In this document: one piece after another, positions 23,052 to 36,400 of the stretch | Layout: each line of letters begins with the position of its first letter | How positions within the stretch are numbered: position 1 is the stretch's first letter | NCBI GenBank assembly: GCA_019671005.1 | Contig: CM033728.1 | Span: 22,767,099-22,831,098, forward strand | Length of the DNA: 64,000 bases | Reading direction: 5' to 3' | DNA from: Hibiscus mutabilis | Lineage: Eukaryota > Streptophyta > Magnoliopsida > Malvales > Malvaceae | Translations under genes and position numbers: made by a program | The notes under the pieces: model-generated | The model's input: only the letters and a program-made list of their open reading frames with translations | What the model was told of the DNA's origin: nothing | Databases searched by the model: none

Positions 23052-24674
23052 TTTATGGATAATAGTAATATTATTCATTGGTGTTGGGTTTTAACCGCTC
23101 TGTGTCGGTTCTAGTTCCGATACTTTTAGCTAATTGAGAAGTTGGTTTGAGGGCCTTGGCCTTTCTAGTTTATATTTGCACGGTTGACAAAGGATGATTG
23201 TTCTAAGGTTTAAAGGGAGTTCTAGGGTCTCGGCTGAAGCGGAGTGTGGTTTTGTTGTTATTGTTGATAGGAGTTTGGTTGATAGGTTATTCTTGGATTA
23301 TTGATTTTGATTTAAGGGAGCTACCAATGGAAAAATAGCCAGCAACAGTAACTTCTTCTAAAGTTAAAATAGCCAACAAGACAACTATAGTCCAACATCC
23401 AGAAACAAAAAAATAACCAGCAAACACGCAGCATGACAATTTGAATTCTTCTCCCCTTTTTTGAACAAAAATTCAAAAACTTGAAGACCAGCAAACACGT
23501 TTCATGCCTTTCTTCATCGATTGAAGGCGGTAATGCAGATGCATGACTTTGGTAGTGGACAGCTGCGACTATAACTTGGATATAGAGGACTGTATGGCCA
23601 CGGACGTTTCAGCTCCGACTAGCTGCGGCAAAACATTAGGATTAAAAGTTGACAACAGCCAGGAGGCGAGCGAACTGTCTTGCCGTACAAATTAGAGATC
23701 CACCATCTTCAAAACAGGATCACCAGTCTATTGACGGCAAAACGAGCTAGAATCAGTTGTGATTCATCAAGATAACTATCCAAACCTTGACCGCAACTTG
23801 TTAGAGTTATGATCCAAAATTTAATTTGGCCTTTCTCGAATATTTTCTCAAACACCCACGCGATAACAAAGCTGCTCAAATCCGTTTGGAGCTCTACTTT
23901 TTCCTTTGAATATGCCTTTAGAATTACTTTATAGGCAACTTTACTTTGTAACCAAATATTTATTTTTGTAAATAGATAATAAGGATTAAAGGTTAGATAC
24001 AAATTGTAAGATTTTTTTGACATATTAAAATTTTCTCCACCTCTACCCGTGGTATTTCTGGTCTAGGATTTTCCATGTAAATCTTAGTGTTTGTTTTATT
24101 TTCTCCATTTGCGATTGTTTGTTATTTTGTCATTTTTATTCCGATAATTATTATACAGTTCACAAGAATAACTTGTTTCACAAAAGGTAATTAGTATCGT
24201 CAAGATGAACACTAATATTTTGTTGCAGAATACTTGTTCAATCATACCACCAATGACAGGAGCAAAAGACGAACCGTCACCGACGAGTTTTGAATACCAG
24301 CTGTAGGGACAAAATAATGATAAAATTATGAGAGGAGCCAAAACTAGGATGAAATTATGGAAGGGGTCAAATAGCTTATCTTTGGAATTAACAAGCCGCT
24401 AAAAAATAACCTAAAAATAGAGGGTTGAGGTTTAAGTTTACTAATTTCAAAATCGACATATCCTAAAAAATAATTAAACCAAAAATTTGACAAAACTTAA
24501 TTCCATTAACTTCAAAATTGTTAGGGTTTCTTAAAAAATTAAACCAGGAAAATTTGGAGGTCTAATTGTCAATTGGACTCGAACTCATACTTTATAGAGT
24601 CTCATCCAAATTGGATCCTATCTATTGCCATCCCCAATCGGCGGAGGCATGACGAAGAACTGACCAAATCAATC
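23052..24674. other. Intergenic sequence without recognised gene
   Basis: No protein domain, tRNA or well-defined repeat was found. The 104-codon minus frame at 23709-24023 and the 81-codon frame at 24096-24341 have no recognisable motif. A stretch near 24560-24620 has the flavour of a dispersed repeat but could not be classified. Confidence 0.4.
24670..24674. repeat. Target site duplication of the B tandem element, left copy (CAATC)
   Basis: CAATC directly precedes TGTAATACCC at 24675. The same pentamer follows the last LTR end at 41706-41710. Confidence 0.8.
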
Positions 24675-27600
24675 TGTAATACCCAAAATTTACAGTACTG
24701 ATTAAAGGTCATTTAGTGGCTAAAATGATAAAAATGCAAAACTTAGGATTTTCTCAATTATGGACTGTAGAAAAGAAAATTCTGAGGTTTTAGGGTGTCA
24801 TGTGATAGAGAGCGAGTAAAATAGGGTACTCGCAAAATTTGGTTAAAATCCAAGAAAAATTGGAATGGGAATTCAAGGTCAAAGTTTAGTGACCAAAATG
24901 ATAAGTTTTCAAAACTTGTATGGTACAAGTCGAAAAATGAAAAGTTAAAGGACCAAAGTTGTAATTACTTAAAACTTAGGAGTTTTATCTCATAAATAAA
25001 TAGAGAATCTAAGGATGTGATTCGAATGTGGAATTATTGGTTCAATATGATATTTCGATTATTGGGAAAATTGCAGTTAAAGTTTAAGTGGAATTCGGAT
25101 GCCTGGATCGAACTGGAAAATTATGAAATTTTGCCATATGATAGAGAAAGGTTATAATAGTCATTTCCAAATGTTGGAAATATTTTTAGTTTGATTCAAG
25201 ATGAATCCTACAGTTTATTTCTGAGTAAAAGATTATTTATCGGTATATTGGATCGAATGGAAATTTTGGAGACTGGTCTAAAAGACATGGAAAAGTTAAT
25301 AAAATATTATTTTATGAATATTTTTTTGTATTTGGTTGGATTCCAACAAGATTTAGTTGGATTTTTACAAGAATGGCAAACTACTAAATAAAAACCAGTT
25401 GGAGGGAAAATTGGTTATTTTGCCCCAATGGCATTTTTGAAATATTTAAAAAGTTATAAGGGTAATTTTGGAAAGAGGAAATGGGAGATTTAATCTTGGC
25501 CCTTGATTGATGATAAGATCAATCTCAACCATTGGATTAAAAGGGCATTTTAGTGATTTCACTATTTAAATAAATTTAAAATTCATTTATATTTAAAAGT
25601 GGCATAATTGTAGAGATTGAATGTTAAAGAACCAAAAGATGAAGACTACTCTTCATCTTCTTCATTTCGAAAATAAAGGGGAAAGGGAGAGAAATTTTTT
25701 CAAGTTCGATTCAAGCCCTAAAACTCGATTTCAGGTAATCTCTTCAACTACAAAGTTGTTTGACTCTTTGAGCTCTATCTTTTGATATCAATAATTCATG
25801 GAATCCATGCTTGATTGATGAGAATTTACATGAGAAAGAAATTAGGGTTTATGGATCAAATTGGGGCTTTTGAGATTTTATGATTCCATGATTGAATTCA
25901 AGTTGAAATCAAGCTAGTATGACGTTAAAATCATGATATTGAGTTGGGATTTAAGTTCTACATGTTTTGATTATTAAGAATATGATTAGGGTTTATGGAT
26001 TAATGTTTAATTTAGGGTTTGTGATGTTGAAATAATGATTTAGTAAGCTTGATTTGTTGATTGAAGCAAGACCCTAAGTTAATTTGATAGGGACCAATTC
26101 AACAATCTTAAAAGTTAGAGGACCAAATCTGAATTTGTATGGAATTGTTGTGTATTTATGTTATTAAGGATGTTGGAGATGTGAAATTGATGTTAGAATG
26201 CTATACCGATGTTAAATTGAATTAGTGACCATTCGACAATTTTGAAGAATTTAGGGGCTTGATTGTTAAGCTTGTATTTGAGGAATATTATGTTGGAAAA
26301 TTATGTCATGTGATTTGAATGTTGATTTTGAAGCTCAAATAAACATTTGGGTCTATTATGAATATTCGACTACTTTAGGGACCAAAGTGAAAATTTTATA
26401 AAGTTTGGGTCATAAAGTGTAAAGGATGAGAAATGTAAAGACTAAACTTGAAATTTATGGTTGGAAGCTTAAAAGAGTCTTTAGGGACCAAAATAAGTAA
26501 TTTTGGAAAAGTTGAAGATTTATGGAAAAATGTGAAGAAATATGATTTGAATATAGAAAGCTTTATCGAATCAATTTTATATTTAATGGATAGTTATTTT
26601 ATTTACTTTCCATTATTGTATATGGAATGAATATGTACTAACATGTACTTGAAATGATATATGTTATTTTAATGTAGATTCCGATATAAATTATATCGAG
26701 GTCGTATCAATAAAAAGAAAAAAAAAAGATTGGGAGTGATATTGAATAGTAAAGGCAACCTCATTACAAGGCTAAGGTGAGTGCATACATGTTTTTTAAA
26801 GGTATTTTTATTAACATACTAAAGGGAGACTTGCGATAAGTCACCCAAAAAGGTAAAGAATTTTTATAAACAACATAAAATGTTTTTGGCATGCTACTTT
26901 ATTTTACTGATTTAAAGATTGTGGCATATTTTATGATCACATATGGTTTATAGCATGATATATATATGAAAAAGTTATTTGATATAGTTTTTATTTATGG
27001 CAGTACACCATGAAAGTTATAGAGCATATTGGAATATGAACTGCTCTAATATGATATGAATTGTATATGGGTTGCTTGCCATTTTGCAGGAATTGATTTT
27101 AAAGTTGCCCTTGGTAGTATAATATTGAGTTGGACAATATAGTGGTTTACCATAAGAGTCAGACTGTATCTGACACTTCTTATGTCGACAGTATGCGACA
27201 TTGATAGTTGCAACACTTCATTGTGTTGATATGGCAATATTTTATTGTGTTGATATGATCACAACACTTCATTGTGTTGATATGTTCCCGATACTTCATT
27301 GTGTCGATAGAAAGAATAGTACTAAAATTTACACGACTCGTATATTAATCACTTGATATTTACCTTGGGCTATACGATTTCACAAAATAATTATATATTT
27401 TTATATAGTATAGAATAATCAAGTATGTTATCTGGCATAGATATTCCTGCATTACAGATCATATGGTTTAAAACTATCATGCTTTTGAAAAGTATCACGC
27501 GTTAGAAAGTATTTTATATATGTTCTCATCTTATGCATCACTGAGATATACTCAGCGTGTATTTATGTTATACACGCAGGTGATTAGGATTAATAGATGA

Positions 27601-28078
27601 CAACTTTTACATCATTATGGATAGAAGATAGTCGACAGGTATTTCGATAATTATGACATCCGTATTTTTTATATATGTTTAATAGTGGCATGTACTATAT
27701 AAACCGATCTATTTTATTAAAGTACTTTAACTAGGTCAGTAAATATTTTATAAATCTTTTATAGACGGTAAGTATGTTTACAATTTAATTTTTATATGAC
27801 CCGATTTGACATATCCTATATGAGGCTAGATCCGAATAAATTTAAATAGAATCATTTTTAATAAAATGATTTGTCTTATTATTGGATCTAGAGTTAATAT
27901 TTTATTTCTGATTTGATTAAAGTTAAGCGTGCTTGATCTAAGGAAATTTCAAGATGGGTGACCACTGGGAAGTTTCTAAAATTTTTAAATTACCCCAGTT
28001 TTTTAGTTAAAGACTATTTTTAAAAATAGTGAATTTTTTACTCGTGTCTGGTATACGATCACGAGAAGGGGTGTTACA
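24675..28078 (+). repeat. B element LTR 1 (outer 5' LTR)
   Basis: It starts TGTAATACCC and ends GGGTGTTACA, 3404 bases. It is almost identical to the LTR at 33406-36413 and clearly diverged from those at 30198 and 38519. It contains the ACTTCATTGTGT repeat block (27165-27310). No gene is present. Confidence 0.9.
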
Positions 28079-28083
28079 TTTAT

Positions 28084-28094
28084 TGGTATCGAGC
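28084..28094 (+). promoter_or_regulatory. Primer binding site of B element, first copy
   Basis: TGGTATCGAGC lies six bases after the LTR. The second copy (36419-36430) has the canonical TGGTATCAGAGC. The difference is CAG to CG, one of the suspect CAG/CTG changes. Confidence 0.75.
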
Positions 28095-28870
28095 TACGAG
28101 GTTTAGCCGATTCGGGAGTTAAATTGAGCTCGATAAAGGTGATAAAGTGTGTACATGCCACTAGGATGTCATATTTCTTGAAAAGAAATACTTGTATGAT
28201 TGATGAAATTGTTTATTGGTCAAAAAAAGGGTTGTTATAATAATGAATGTTTGAACAAGAATGAATCTCGTTGGACAATTAAAAGAGAGAACATTATGAG
28301 GTCCCGAAATGAGTAAGGAGGTTAACTAAGTCTAGTACCCGGTTTATATGGGGTAATAGCAAATGGACTTATATAGTAATGAAAGTTATTTATAATGCAA
28401 GATACCTCCTTACAAATGGTAGCTGCAGATAGAAATCGAATTTAGGGTCTCTATCAGTAAGGATTTCTGAACTAATAGGTATACAAGAGACACAAATGAT
28501 GATCAGATGTCGGCAGATTGATGGTTAAGTGATAATGGTTGGAGTAAAGCCCCAAAATAATTGTAAAAGGAAATATTGAAATCAGTGTTGTGAAGTCTAT
28601 AAAGTCTTTACTATGAAAAGTTGATAAAGTATTGTGCACAGATAAGTATCTTGCTCAAAATATTGCAATGAAGTTTCGTTTAAGGTGATTGGTTGAAAAG
28701 AAGCACGAGTGGTGTTTAGATCCTTTTATCAAGTAAAAGGGATTTCAAAGTATTGGAGTAGTGACTTTAGTAATAAAATGAAAAGACTGTTAAAGGAGGG
28801 TTGAAGACTTAATTAGTCTTCGTAGTGAATATTAAGATGAATAATGAGGACATAAGTACAATTTCGACAG
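28095..28870 (+). other. Non-coding remnant of B internal region
   Basis: Where gag and protease should lie, only short frames are seen. No zinc knuckle or DSG/DTG motif was found. The sequence is repeated at 36431-37200. Confidence 0.5.
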
Positions 28871-29047
28871 CTTGGTATTGATGTAATTCCAGGTAATGAG
28901 CCAGTGTCTATGTCTCCATACAGAATGGCACATACAGAGCTTAGAGAGTTAAATTCACAGTTGAAAGGATTTATACGTTCTAGTATATCACAGTGGAGAG
29001 CTCTGGTGTTATTTGTCAAAAAGAAAGATGGTTCGTTATTGGTAGAG
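28871..29047 (+). pseudogene. Reverse transcriptase N-terminal fragment (B, copy 1)
   Basis: The frame reads 'LGIDVIPGNEPVSMSPYRMA', 'ELRELNSQLKGFIRSSIS' and 'LVLFVKKKDGSLL', the fingers region of Ty3/gypsy RT. It stops right after the KKKDGS box and is joined to sequence that lies downstream of RNase H in intact elements. The palm with the catalytic Asp pair and all of RNase H are deleted. Both B copies share this deletion, so it predates the tandem duplication. Confidence 0.78.
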
Positions 29048-29052
29048 TTGTA

Positions 29053-29930
29053 ATTGAGATCATCATTGTTAGATCGGATTAAAGAAAGTCGGCAACGAGA
29101 TGAAGATTGCATAACCAAGATAAAGCAAGTGGAATCGGGTGGAATTAAAGATTTTGAGATTAAACCTGATGGATGTCTTTACTATAAAGATAAAGTGTAT
29201 ATTCCTGAAGATGCTGAGTTGAAATAGGATTTGCTTATTGAGGCACACTATAGTCCCCTGACTATGCATCCTAAAAAAAAAGTATCAAGATTTGAAGGTT
29301 TGATATTGGTGGTCTGGTATGAAAATAATGATATCAGAGTTTGTTGCTAAGTGCTTGACTTGTCAACAGGTGAAAGCTAAACATCAAGTACCATCAGGGA
29401 AGTTGCAATCTATTTCTATTCCGCAATGGAAATGGGATAGAGTTACAATGGATTTTGTGATAGGATTGCCATTGACTTCCAGCAAGAAATATTCTATCTG
29501 GGTAATTGTAGATAGGTTAACTAAATCTGCTCACTTTATACCAGGTAGAAAGGATTATCAGATGAGCAAGTATGCTGAGTTGTATATGAAAGAAATAGTT
29601 CGAATATATAGAGTGCCGATATCTATAGTATCAAATCGAGATCCAAAGTTTACATCAAGATTTTGGAAAGCATTGCATAGAGCCTTGGGAACAAAATTGA
29701 ACTTCAGTACTGCATTTTATCCTCAAACAGATGGTCAGACTGAAAGGATAATTCAAATACTTGATGATATATTAAGAGCTTGTATAATTGAATTTGAAGG
29801 ATCATGGGAAAAGTACTTGCCATTGGCAGAATTTGCTTACAATAATAGTTATCAGGCAAGTATTCAAATGGCACCTTATGAAGCTCTTTTATGGTCAAAA
29901 GTGCAGATCACCATTGAACTGGTTTGAAAT
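29053..29930 (+). pseudogene. Integrase of B element, copy 1 (one catalytic Asp replaced)
   Basis: The connection region ('DFEIKPDGCLYYKDKVYIPE') is followed by the HHCC region (His in 'LIEAHYSPLTMHP', 'CLTCQ'). An open frame of 202 codons (29319-29927) then carries the integrase core. Of the DDE triad, the first Asp ('MDFVIGLP') and the Glu ('GQTERI') are present, but the second Asp is Asn ('VSNRDPKF'). 'NNSYQASIQMAPYEAL' follows. It was probably inactive before duplication, as the second copy has the same Asn. A TAG in 'ELK*DLL' (29227) also breaks it. Confidence 0.83.
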
Positions 29931-30197
29931 ACATGATAGCAAGTTGATTAAGCTAGATATGTTGCAAGAAATGGAGTAAAGTTAAGTCCCAGATATATTG
30001 GACCCTATGAAATTCTGAAAAAAGATGGTCCTGTTGCACATTAGCTAGCTTTTCCATCAGAAATGAGTAAAAATTCATGATGTTTTTTCATGTTTCGATG
30101 CCACGAAGATATAGATTAGATCCATCATATGTGATTGTACCGAAGGAAATTGAGCTACAATTAGATTTGACATATGAAGAAGAACCAGTAAAAATAC
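29931..30197 (+). pseudogene. Decayed integrase C-terminus of B element, copy 1
   Basis: Fragments equal to 'LSPRYIGPYEILKK' (GPY/F module) and then, with frame changes and stops, the 'YRLDPSYVIVPKEIELQLDLTYEEEPVKIL' region are visible. It runs straight into the LTR within the segment where a chromodomain would begin. The chromodomain, the polypurine tract and the first bases of the LTR (TGTAA) are missing, a deletion shared by the second copy (38250-38518). Confidence 0.65.
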
Positions 30198-33100
30198 TAC
30201 CCCAAAATTTATAGTACTTTTTAAGGGTCATTTAGTGACTAAAATGACAAAATTGCAAAAGTTAGGATTTTCTCAATTACGGACTGTAGAAAAGAAAATT
30301 TTGAGGTTTTAAGGTGTCATGTGATAGAGACCGAGTAAAATGGGTACTCGCAAAATTTGGTTAAAATCCAAGAAAAATTGGAATGGGAATTCAAGGTTAA
30401 AGTTTAATGACCAAAATAATAAGTTTTCAAAACTTGTATGGTTTAGTCAAATCAAAAAAGGAAAAGTTAAAGGACCAAAGTTGAAATTACTTAAAAGTTA
30501 GGAGTTTTATCTCATAAATAAATAGAGAATCTAAGGATGTGAATCGAATGTGGAATTATTGGTTCGATATGATATTCCAATTATTGGGAAAATTCTTAGT
30601 TAAAGATTAAGTGGAATTCGGATACCTAGATCGAACTAAAAACTATGAAATTTTGCCATATGATAGAGAAAGGTTATAAAAGTCATTTCCATGTGTTAGA
30701 AATATTTTTAGTTTGATTCAAGATGAATCCTACAGTTTATTTCTGAGTAAATGATTATTTATCGGTATATGAGTCGAATGGAAATTTTGGAGACTGATCC
30801 AAAAGAAATGGAAAAGTTCATAAAATATTATTTTATGAATATTTTATAGTATTTGGTTGGATTCCAACTAGATTTAGTTGGATATTTACAAGAATGGCAA
30901 ACTAGTAAATAAAAACTAGTTGGAGGGCAAATTGGTCATTTTGCCCCAATGGCATTTTTGAAATATTTAAAAAGTTATAAGGTAATTTTGGAAAAGAGTA
31001 AATGAGAGATTTAATCTTGGCCCTTGATTGATGATATGATTAATCTCAACCATTCGATTAAAAGAGCATTTTAGTAATTTCACTATTTAAATGAATTTAA
31101 AATTCATTTATATTTACAAGTGGCATAATTGCAGAGATTGAAAGTTAAAGAACCAAAAGATTAAGACTACTCTTCATCTTCTTCATTTTAAAAATAAAGG
31201 GAAAAGGGAGAAATTTTTCAAGTTCGATTCAAGCCCCGAAACTCGATTCTAGGTAATCTCTTCAACTACAAAGGTGTTCGACTCTTCAAGCTCTATCTTT
31301 TGATATCAATAATTCATGGAATCTATGCTTGATTGATGAGAATTTACATGAGAAATAAATTAGGGTTTATGGATCAAATTGGGGCTTTTGAGATTTTATG
31401 ATTCCATGATTGAATTCAAGTTGAAATCAAGCTAGTATGACGTTAAAATCATGATATTGAGTTGGGATTTAAGTTCCACATGTTTTGATTATTAAGAATA
31501 TGATTAGGGTTTATGGATTAAAGTTTAATTTAGGGTTTGTGATGTTGAAATAATGATTTAGTAAGCTTGATTTGTTGATTGGAAGCAAGACCCTAAGTTA
31601 ATTTGATAAGGACCAATTCGGCAATCTTAAAAGTTAGAGGACTAAATATGAATTTGTATGGAATTGGTGTGTATTTATGTTATTAAGGATGTTGGATATG
31701 TGAAATTGATGTTAGAATGCTATACCGATGTTAAATTGAATTAGTGACCATTCAACAATTTTGAAGAATTTAGGGACTTGATTGTTAAGCTTGTATTTGA
31801 GGAATATTATGTTGGAAAATTACCTCAAGTGATTTGAATGTTGATTTTGAAGCTCAAATCAACATTTGGGTCTATTATGAATATTCGGCTACTTTAGGGA
31901 CCAAAGTGAAAAATTTATAAAGTTTGGGTCCTAAAGTGTAAAGGATGAGAAATGAAAGACTAAACTTGAAATTTATGGTTGGAAGCTTAATAGTGTCTTT
32001 AGGGACCAAAATAAGTAATTTTGGAAAAGTTGAAGATTTATGGAAAAATGTGAAGAAATATGATTTGAATATAGAAAGCTTTATCGAATCAATTTTATAT
32101 TTAATGGATAGTTATTTTATTTACTTTCCATTATTGTATATGGAATGAATGTGTACTAACATATACTTGAAATGATATATGTTATTTTAATGTAGATTCC
32201 GGAATAAATTATATCGAGGTCGTATCAATAAAAAGAAAAGAAAAAGATCGGGAGTGATATTGAATAGTAAAGGCAACCTCATTACAAGGCTAAGGTGAGT
32301 GCATACATATTTTTTAAAGGTATGTTTATTAACATACTAAAGGGAGACTTTGAGAAGTCACCCAAAAGGTAAAGAATTTTATAAACAACATAAATGTTTT
32401 GGCATGGTACTTTATTTTCTTGATTTAAAGACCGTGGCATTTTTTATGATCACATATGATTTATAGCATGATATATTTACGAAAAAGTTATTTGTTATAG
32501 TTTTTATTTATGGTTTACACCATGAAAGTTATAGAGCACATTAGAGTATTTTTGCTCTAATATGATATGTTTTACATGATATGAATTGTATATGGGTTGC
32601 TTTCCATTTTGCAGAATTGATTTTAAAGTTTCCCTTGGTAGTATAATATTGAGTTGGACAATATAGTGGTATACCATGAGAGTCTTTAGATTTTCGACAC
32701 TTCATTGTGTCGGCCGTTATGCGACGTCGATAGTTGCAACACTTCATTGTGTTAATATGGCAACACTTTATTGTGTTGATATGATATAACACTTTATTGT
32801 GTTGATATGTTCCCAATACTTCATTGTGTATTTATGTTATACACAGGTGATTGAGATTAGTAGATGACAACTTTTACATCATCATTATGGATAGAAGATA
32901 ATCGACATGTATTTCAATAATCATGACATCCGTAGTTTTTTTATATGTGTTTTATAGTGGCATGTACTATATAAACCGATCTATTTTATTAAAGCGCTTT
33001 AATAGGTGGTAAATATTTTATAAATCTTTTATAGACAGTATGTTTACAATTTAATTTTTATATATTTGATTTGACATATCCTATATGAGGCTAGATGCAA

Positions 33101-33247
33101 ATAATTTTAAATAGAATCATTTTTAGTAAAATGATTCATCTTAATATATTTGTATTATTTATGTAAAAAATTTATTATCGGATCTAGAGTTAATATTTTA
33201 TTTGATTTGATTAAAGTTAAGCGATGCTTGAGCTAAGAAAATTTCAA
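30198..33247 (+). repeat. B element LTR 2 (inner, truncated at the right)
   Basis: It starts at TACCCCAAAATTTATAG, lacking the terminal TGTAA, and ends at AATTTCAA, about 120 bases short of the LTR end. It is nearly identical to the LTR at 38519-41705. Between about 32340 and 33240 it differs from that copy by many small changes, most at CAG/CTG. Confidence 0.85.
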
Positions 33248-33405
33248 TGAGTTTACATCAAGATTTTGGAAAGAATTGCACATGAGCTTTGGGAACAAGA
33301 TTGAACTAAGATCGCATTTCATCCTCAAAAGATGATTAGTCTAAAAGGATAATTCATATACTTGATGATATGTAAGAGCTTGTATAATTGAATTTGAAGG
33401 ATCAT
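33248..33405 (+). pseudogene. Integrase scrap at the tandem junction
   Basis: About 158 bases equivalent to 29642-29806 of the integrase core ('FTSRFWK', the catalytic-Glu segment, 'DDILRACIIEFEG'), but with many more differences than the two full copies show between each other. It joins LTR 2 directly to the middle of LTR 3 (equivalent to 25073). It could be a real rearrangement scar or a low-quality assembly join. Confidence 0.7.
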
Positions 33406-36400
33406 GCGTTAAAGTTTAAGTGGAATTTGGATGTTCTGGATCGAATGGAAAATTATGAAATTTTGCCATATGATAGAGAAAGGTTATAATAGTCATTTCC
33501 AAATGTTGGAAATATTTTTAGTTTGATTCAAGATGAATCCTACAGTTTATTTACGAGTAAAAGATTATTTATGGGTATATTTGATCGAATGGAAATTTTG
33601 GAGACTGGGTCTAAAAGACATGGAAAAGTTAATAAAATATTATTTTATGAATATTTTTTTGTATTTGGTTGGATTCCAACAAGATTTAGTTGGATTTTTA
33701 CAAGAATGGCAAACTACTAAATAAAAACCAGTTGGAGGGAAAATTGGTTATTTTGCCCCAATGGCATTTTTGAAATATTTAAAAAGTTATAAGGGTAATT
33801 TTGGAAAGAGGAAATGGGAGATTTAATCTTGGCCCTTGATTGATGATAAGATCAATCTCAACCATTGGATTAAAAGGGCATTTTAGTGATTTCACTATTT
33901 AAATAAATTTAAAATTCATTTATATTTAAAAGTGGCATAATTGTAGAGATTGAATGTTAAAGAACCAAAAGATGAAGACTACTCTTCATCTTCTTCATTT
34001 CGAAAATAAAGGGGAAAGGGAGAGAAATTTTTTCAAGTTCGATTCAAGCCCTAAAACTCGATTTCAGGTAATCTCTTCAACTACAAAGTTGTTTGACTCT
34101 TTGAGCTCTATCTTTTGATATCAATAATTCATGGAATCCATGCTTGATTGATGAGAATTTACATGAGAAAGAAATTAGGGTTTATGGATCAAATTGGGGC
34201 TTTTGAGATTTTATGATTCCATGATTGAATTCAAGTTGAAATCAAGCTAGTATGACGTTAAAATCATGATATTGAGTTGGGATTTAAGTTCTACATGTTT
34301 TGATTATTAAGAATATGATTAGGGTTTATGGATTAATGTTTAATTTAGGGTTTGTGATGTTGAAATAATGATTTAGTAAGCTTGATTTGTTGATTGAAGC
34401 AAGACCCTAAGTTAATTTGATAGGGACCAATTCAACAATCTTAAAAGTTAGAGGACCAAATCTGAATTTGTATGGAATTGTTGTGTATTTATGTTATTAA
34501 GGATGTTGGAGATGTGAAATTGATGTTAGAATGCTATACCGATGTTAAATTGAATTAGTGACCATTCGACAATTTTGAAGAATTTAGGGGCTTGATTGTT
34601 AAGCTTGTATTTGAGGAATATTATGTTGGAAAATTATGTCATGTGATTTGAATGTTGATTTTGAAGCTCAAATAAACATTTGGGTCTATTATGAATATTC
34701 GACTACTTTAGGGACCAAAGTGAAAATTTTATAAAGTTTGGGTCATAAAGTGTAAAGGATGAGAAATGTAAAGACTAAACTTGAAATTTATGGTTGGAAG
34801 CTTAAAAGAGTCTTTAGGGACCAAAATAAGTAATTTTGGAAAAGTTGAAGATTTATGGAAAAATGTGAAGAAATATGATTTGAATATAGAAAGCTTTATC
34901 GAATCAATTTTATATTTAATGGATAGTTATTTTATTTACTTTCCATTATTGTATATGGAATGAATATGTACTAACATGTACTTGAAATGATATATGTTAT
35001 TTTAATGTAGATTCCGATATAAATTATATCGAGGTCGTATCAATAAAAAGAAAAAAAAAAGATTGGGAGTGATATTGAATAGTAAAGGCAACCTCATTAC
35101 AAGGCTAAGGTGAGTGCATACATGTTTTTTAAAGGTATTTTTATTAACATACTAAAGGGAGACTTGCGATAAGTCACCCAAAAAGGTAAAGAATTTTTAT
35201 AAACAACATAAAATGTTTTTGGCATGCTACTTTATTTTCTTGATTTAAAGATTGTGGCATATTTTATGATCACATATGGTTTATAGCATGATATATATAT
35301 GAAAAAGTTATTTGATATAGTTTTTATTTATGGCAGTACACCATGAAAGTTATAGAGCATATTGGAATATGAACTGCTCTAATATGATATGAATTGTATA
35401 TGGGTTGCTTGCCATTTTGCAGTGAATTGATTTTAAAGTTGCCCTTGGTAGTATAATATTGAGTTGGACAATATAGTGGTTTACCATAAGAGTCGATCAG
35501 ATTCGACACTTCTTATGTCGACAAGATGCGACATTGATAGTTGCAACACTTCATTGTGTTGATATGGCAATATTTTATTGTGTTGATATGATCACAACAC
35601 TTCATTGTGTTGATATGTTCCCGATACTTCATTGTGTCGATAGAAAGAATAGTACTAAAATTTACACGACTCGTATATTAATCACTTGATATTTACCTTG
35701 GGCTATACGATTTCACAAAATAATTATATATTTTTATATAGTATAGAATAATCAAGTATGTTATCTGGCATAGATATTCCTGCATTACAGATCATATGGT
35801 TTAAAACTATCATGCTTTTGAAAAGTATCACGCGTTAGAAAGTATTTTATATATGTTCTCATCTTATGCATCACTGAGATATACTCAGCGTGTATTTATG
35901 TTATACACGCAGGTGATTAGGATTAATAGATGACAACTTTTACATCATTATGGATAGAAGATAGTCGACAGGTATTTCGATAATTATGACATCCGTATTT
36001 TTTATATATGTTTAATAGTGGCATGTACTATATAAACCGATCTATTTTATTAAAGTACTTTAACTAGGTCAGTAAATATTTTATAAATCTTTTATAGACG
36101 GTAAGTATGTTTACAATTTAATTTTTATATGACCCGATTTGACATATCCTATATGAGGCTAGATCCGAATAAATTTAAATAGAATCATTTTTAATAAAAT
36201 GATTTGTCTTATTATTGGATCTAGAGTTAATATTTTATTTCTGATTTGATTAAAGTTAAGCGTGCTTGATCTAAGGAAATTTCAAGATGGGTGACCACTG
36301 GGAAGTTTCTAAAATTTTTAAATTACCCCAGTTTTTTAGTTAAAGACTATTTTTAAAAATAGTGAAATTTTTTACTCGTGTCTGGTATACGATCACGAGA

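Noticed and set aside
26448..26630. 60-67 codon frame repeated at 31945, 34781 and 40264
   Set aside because: It lies inside B LTRs and is repeated only because the LTR is; the solo LTR copy at the same place is interrupted, so there is no sign of coding selection.
27165..27310. Regular short repeats suggesting a CRISPR array
   Set aside because: Units are degenerate, spacers are themselves repeat-derived, and the block sits in a plant LTR; no cas genes.
29319..29927. 202-codon open frame that could be taken for a host gene
   Set aside because: It is the integrase core of a retrotransposon lying between LTRs, with a replaced catalytic Asp.
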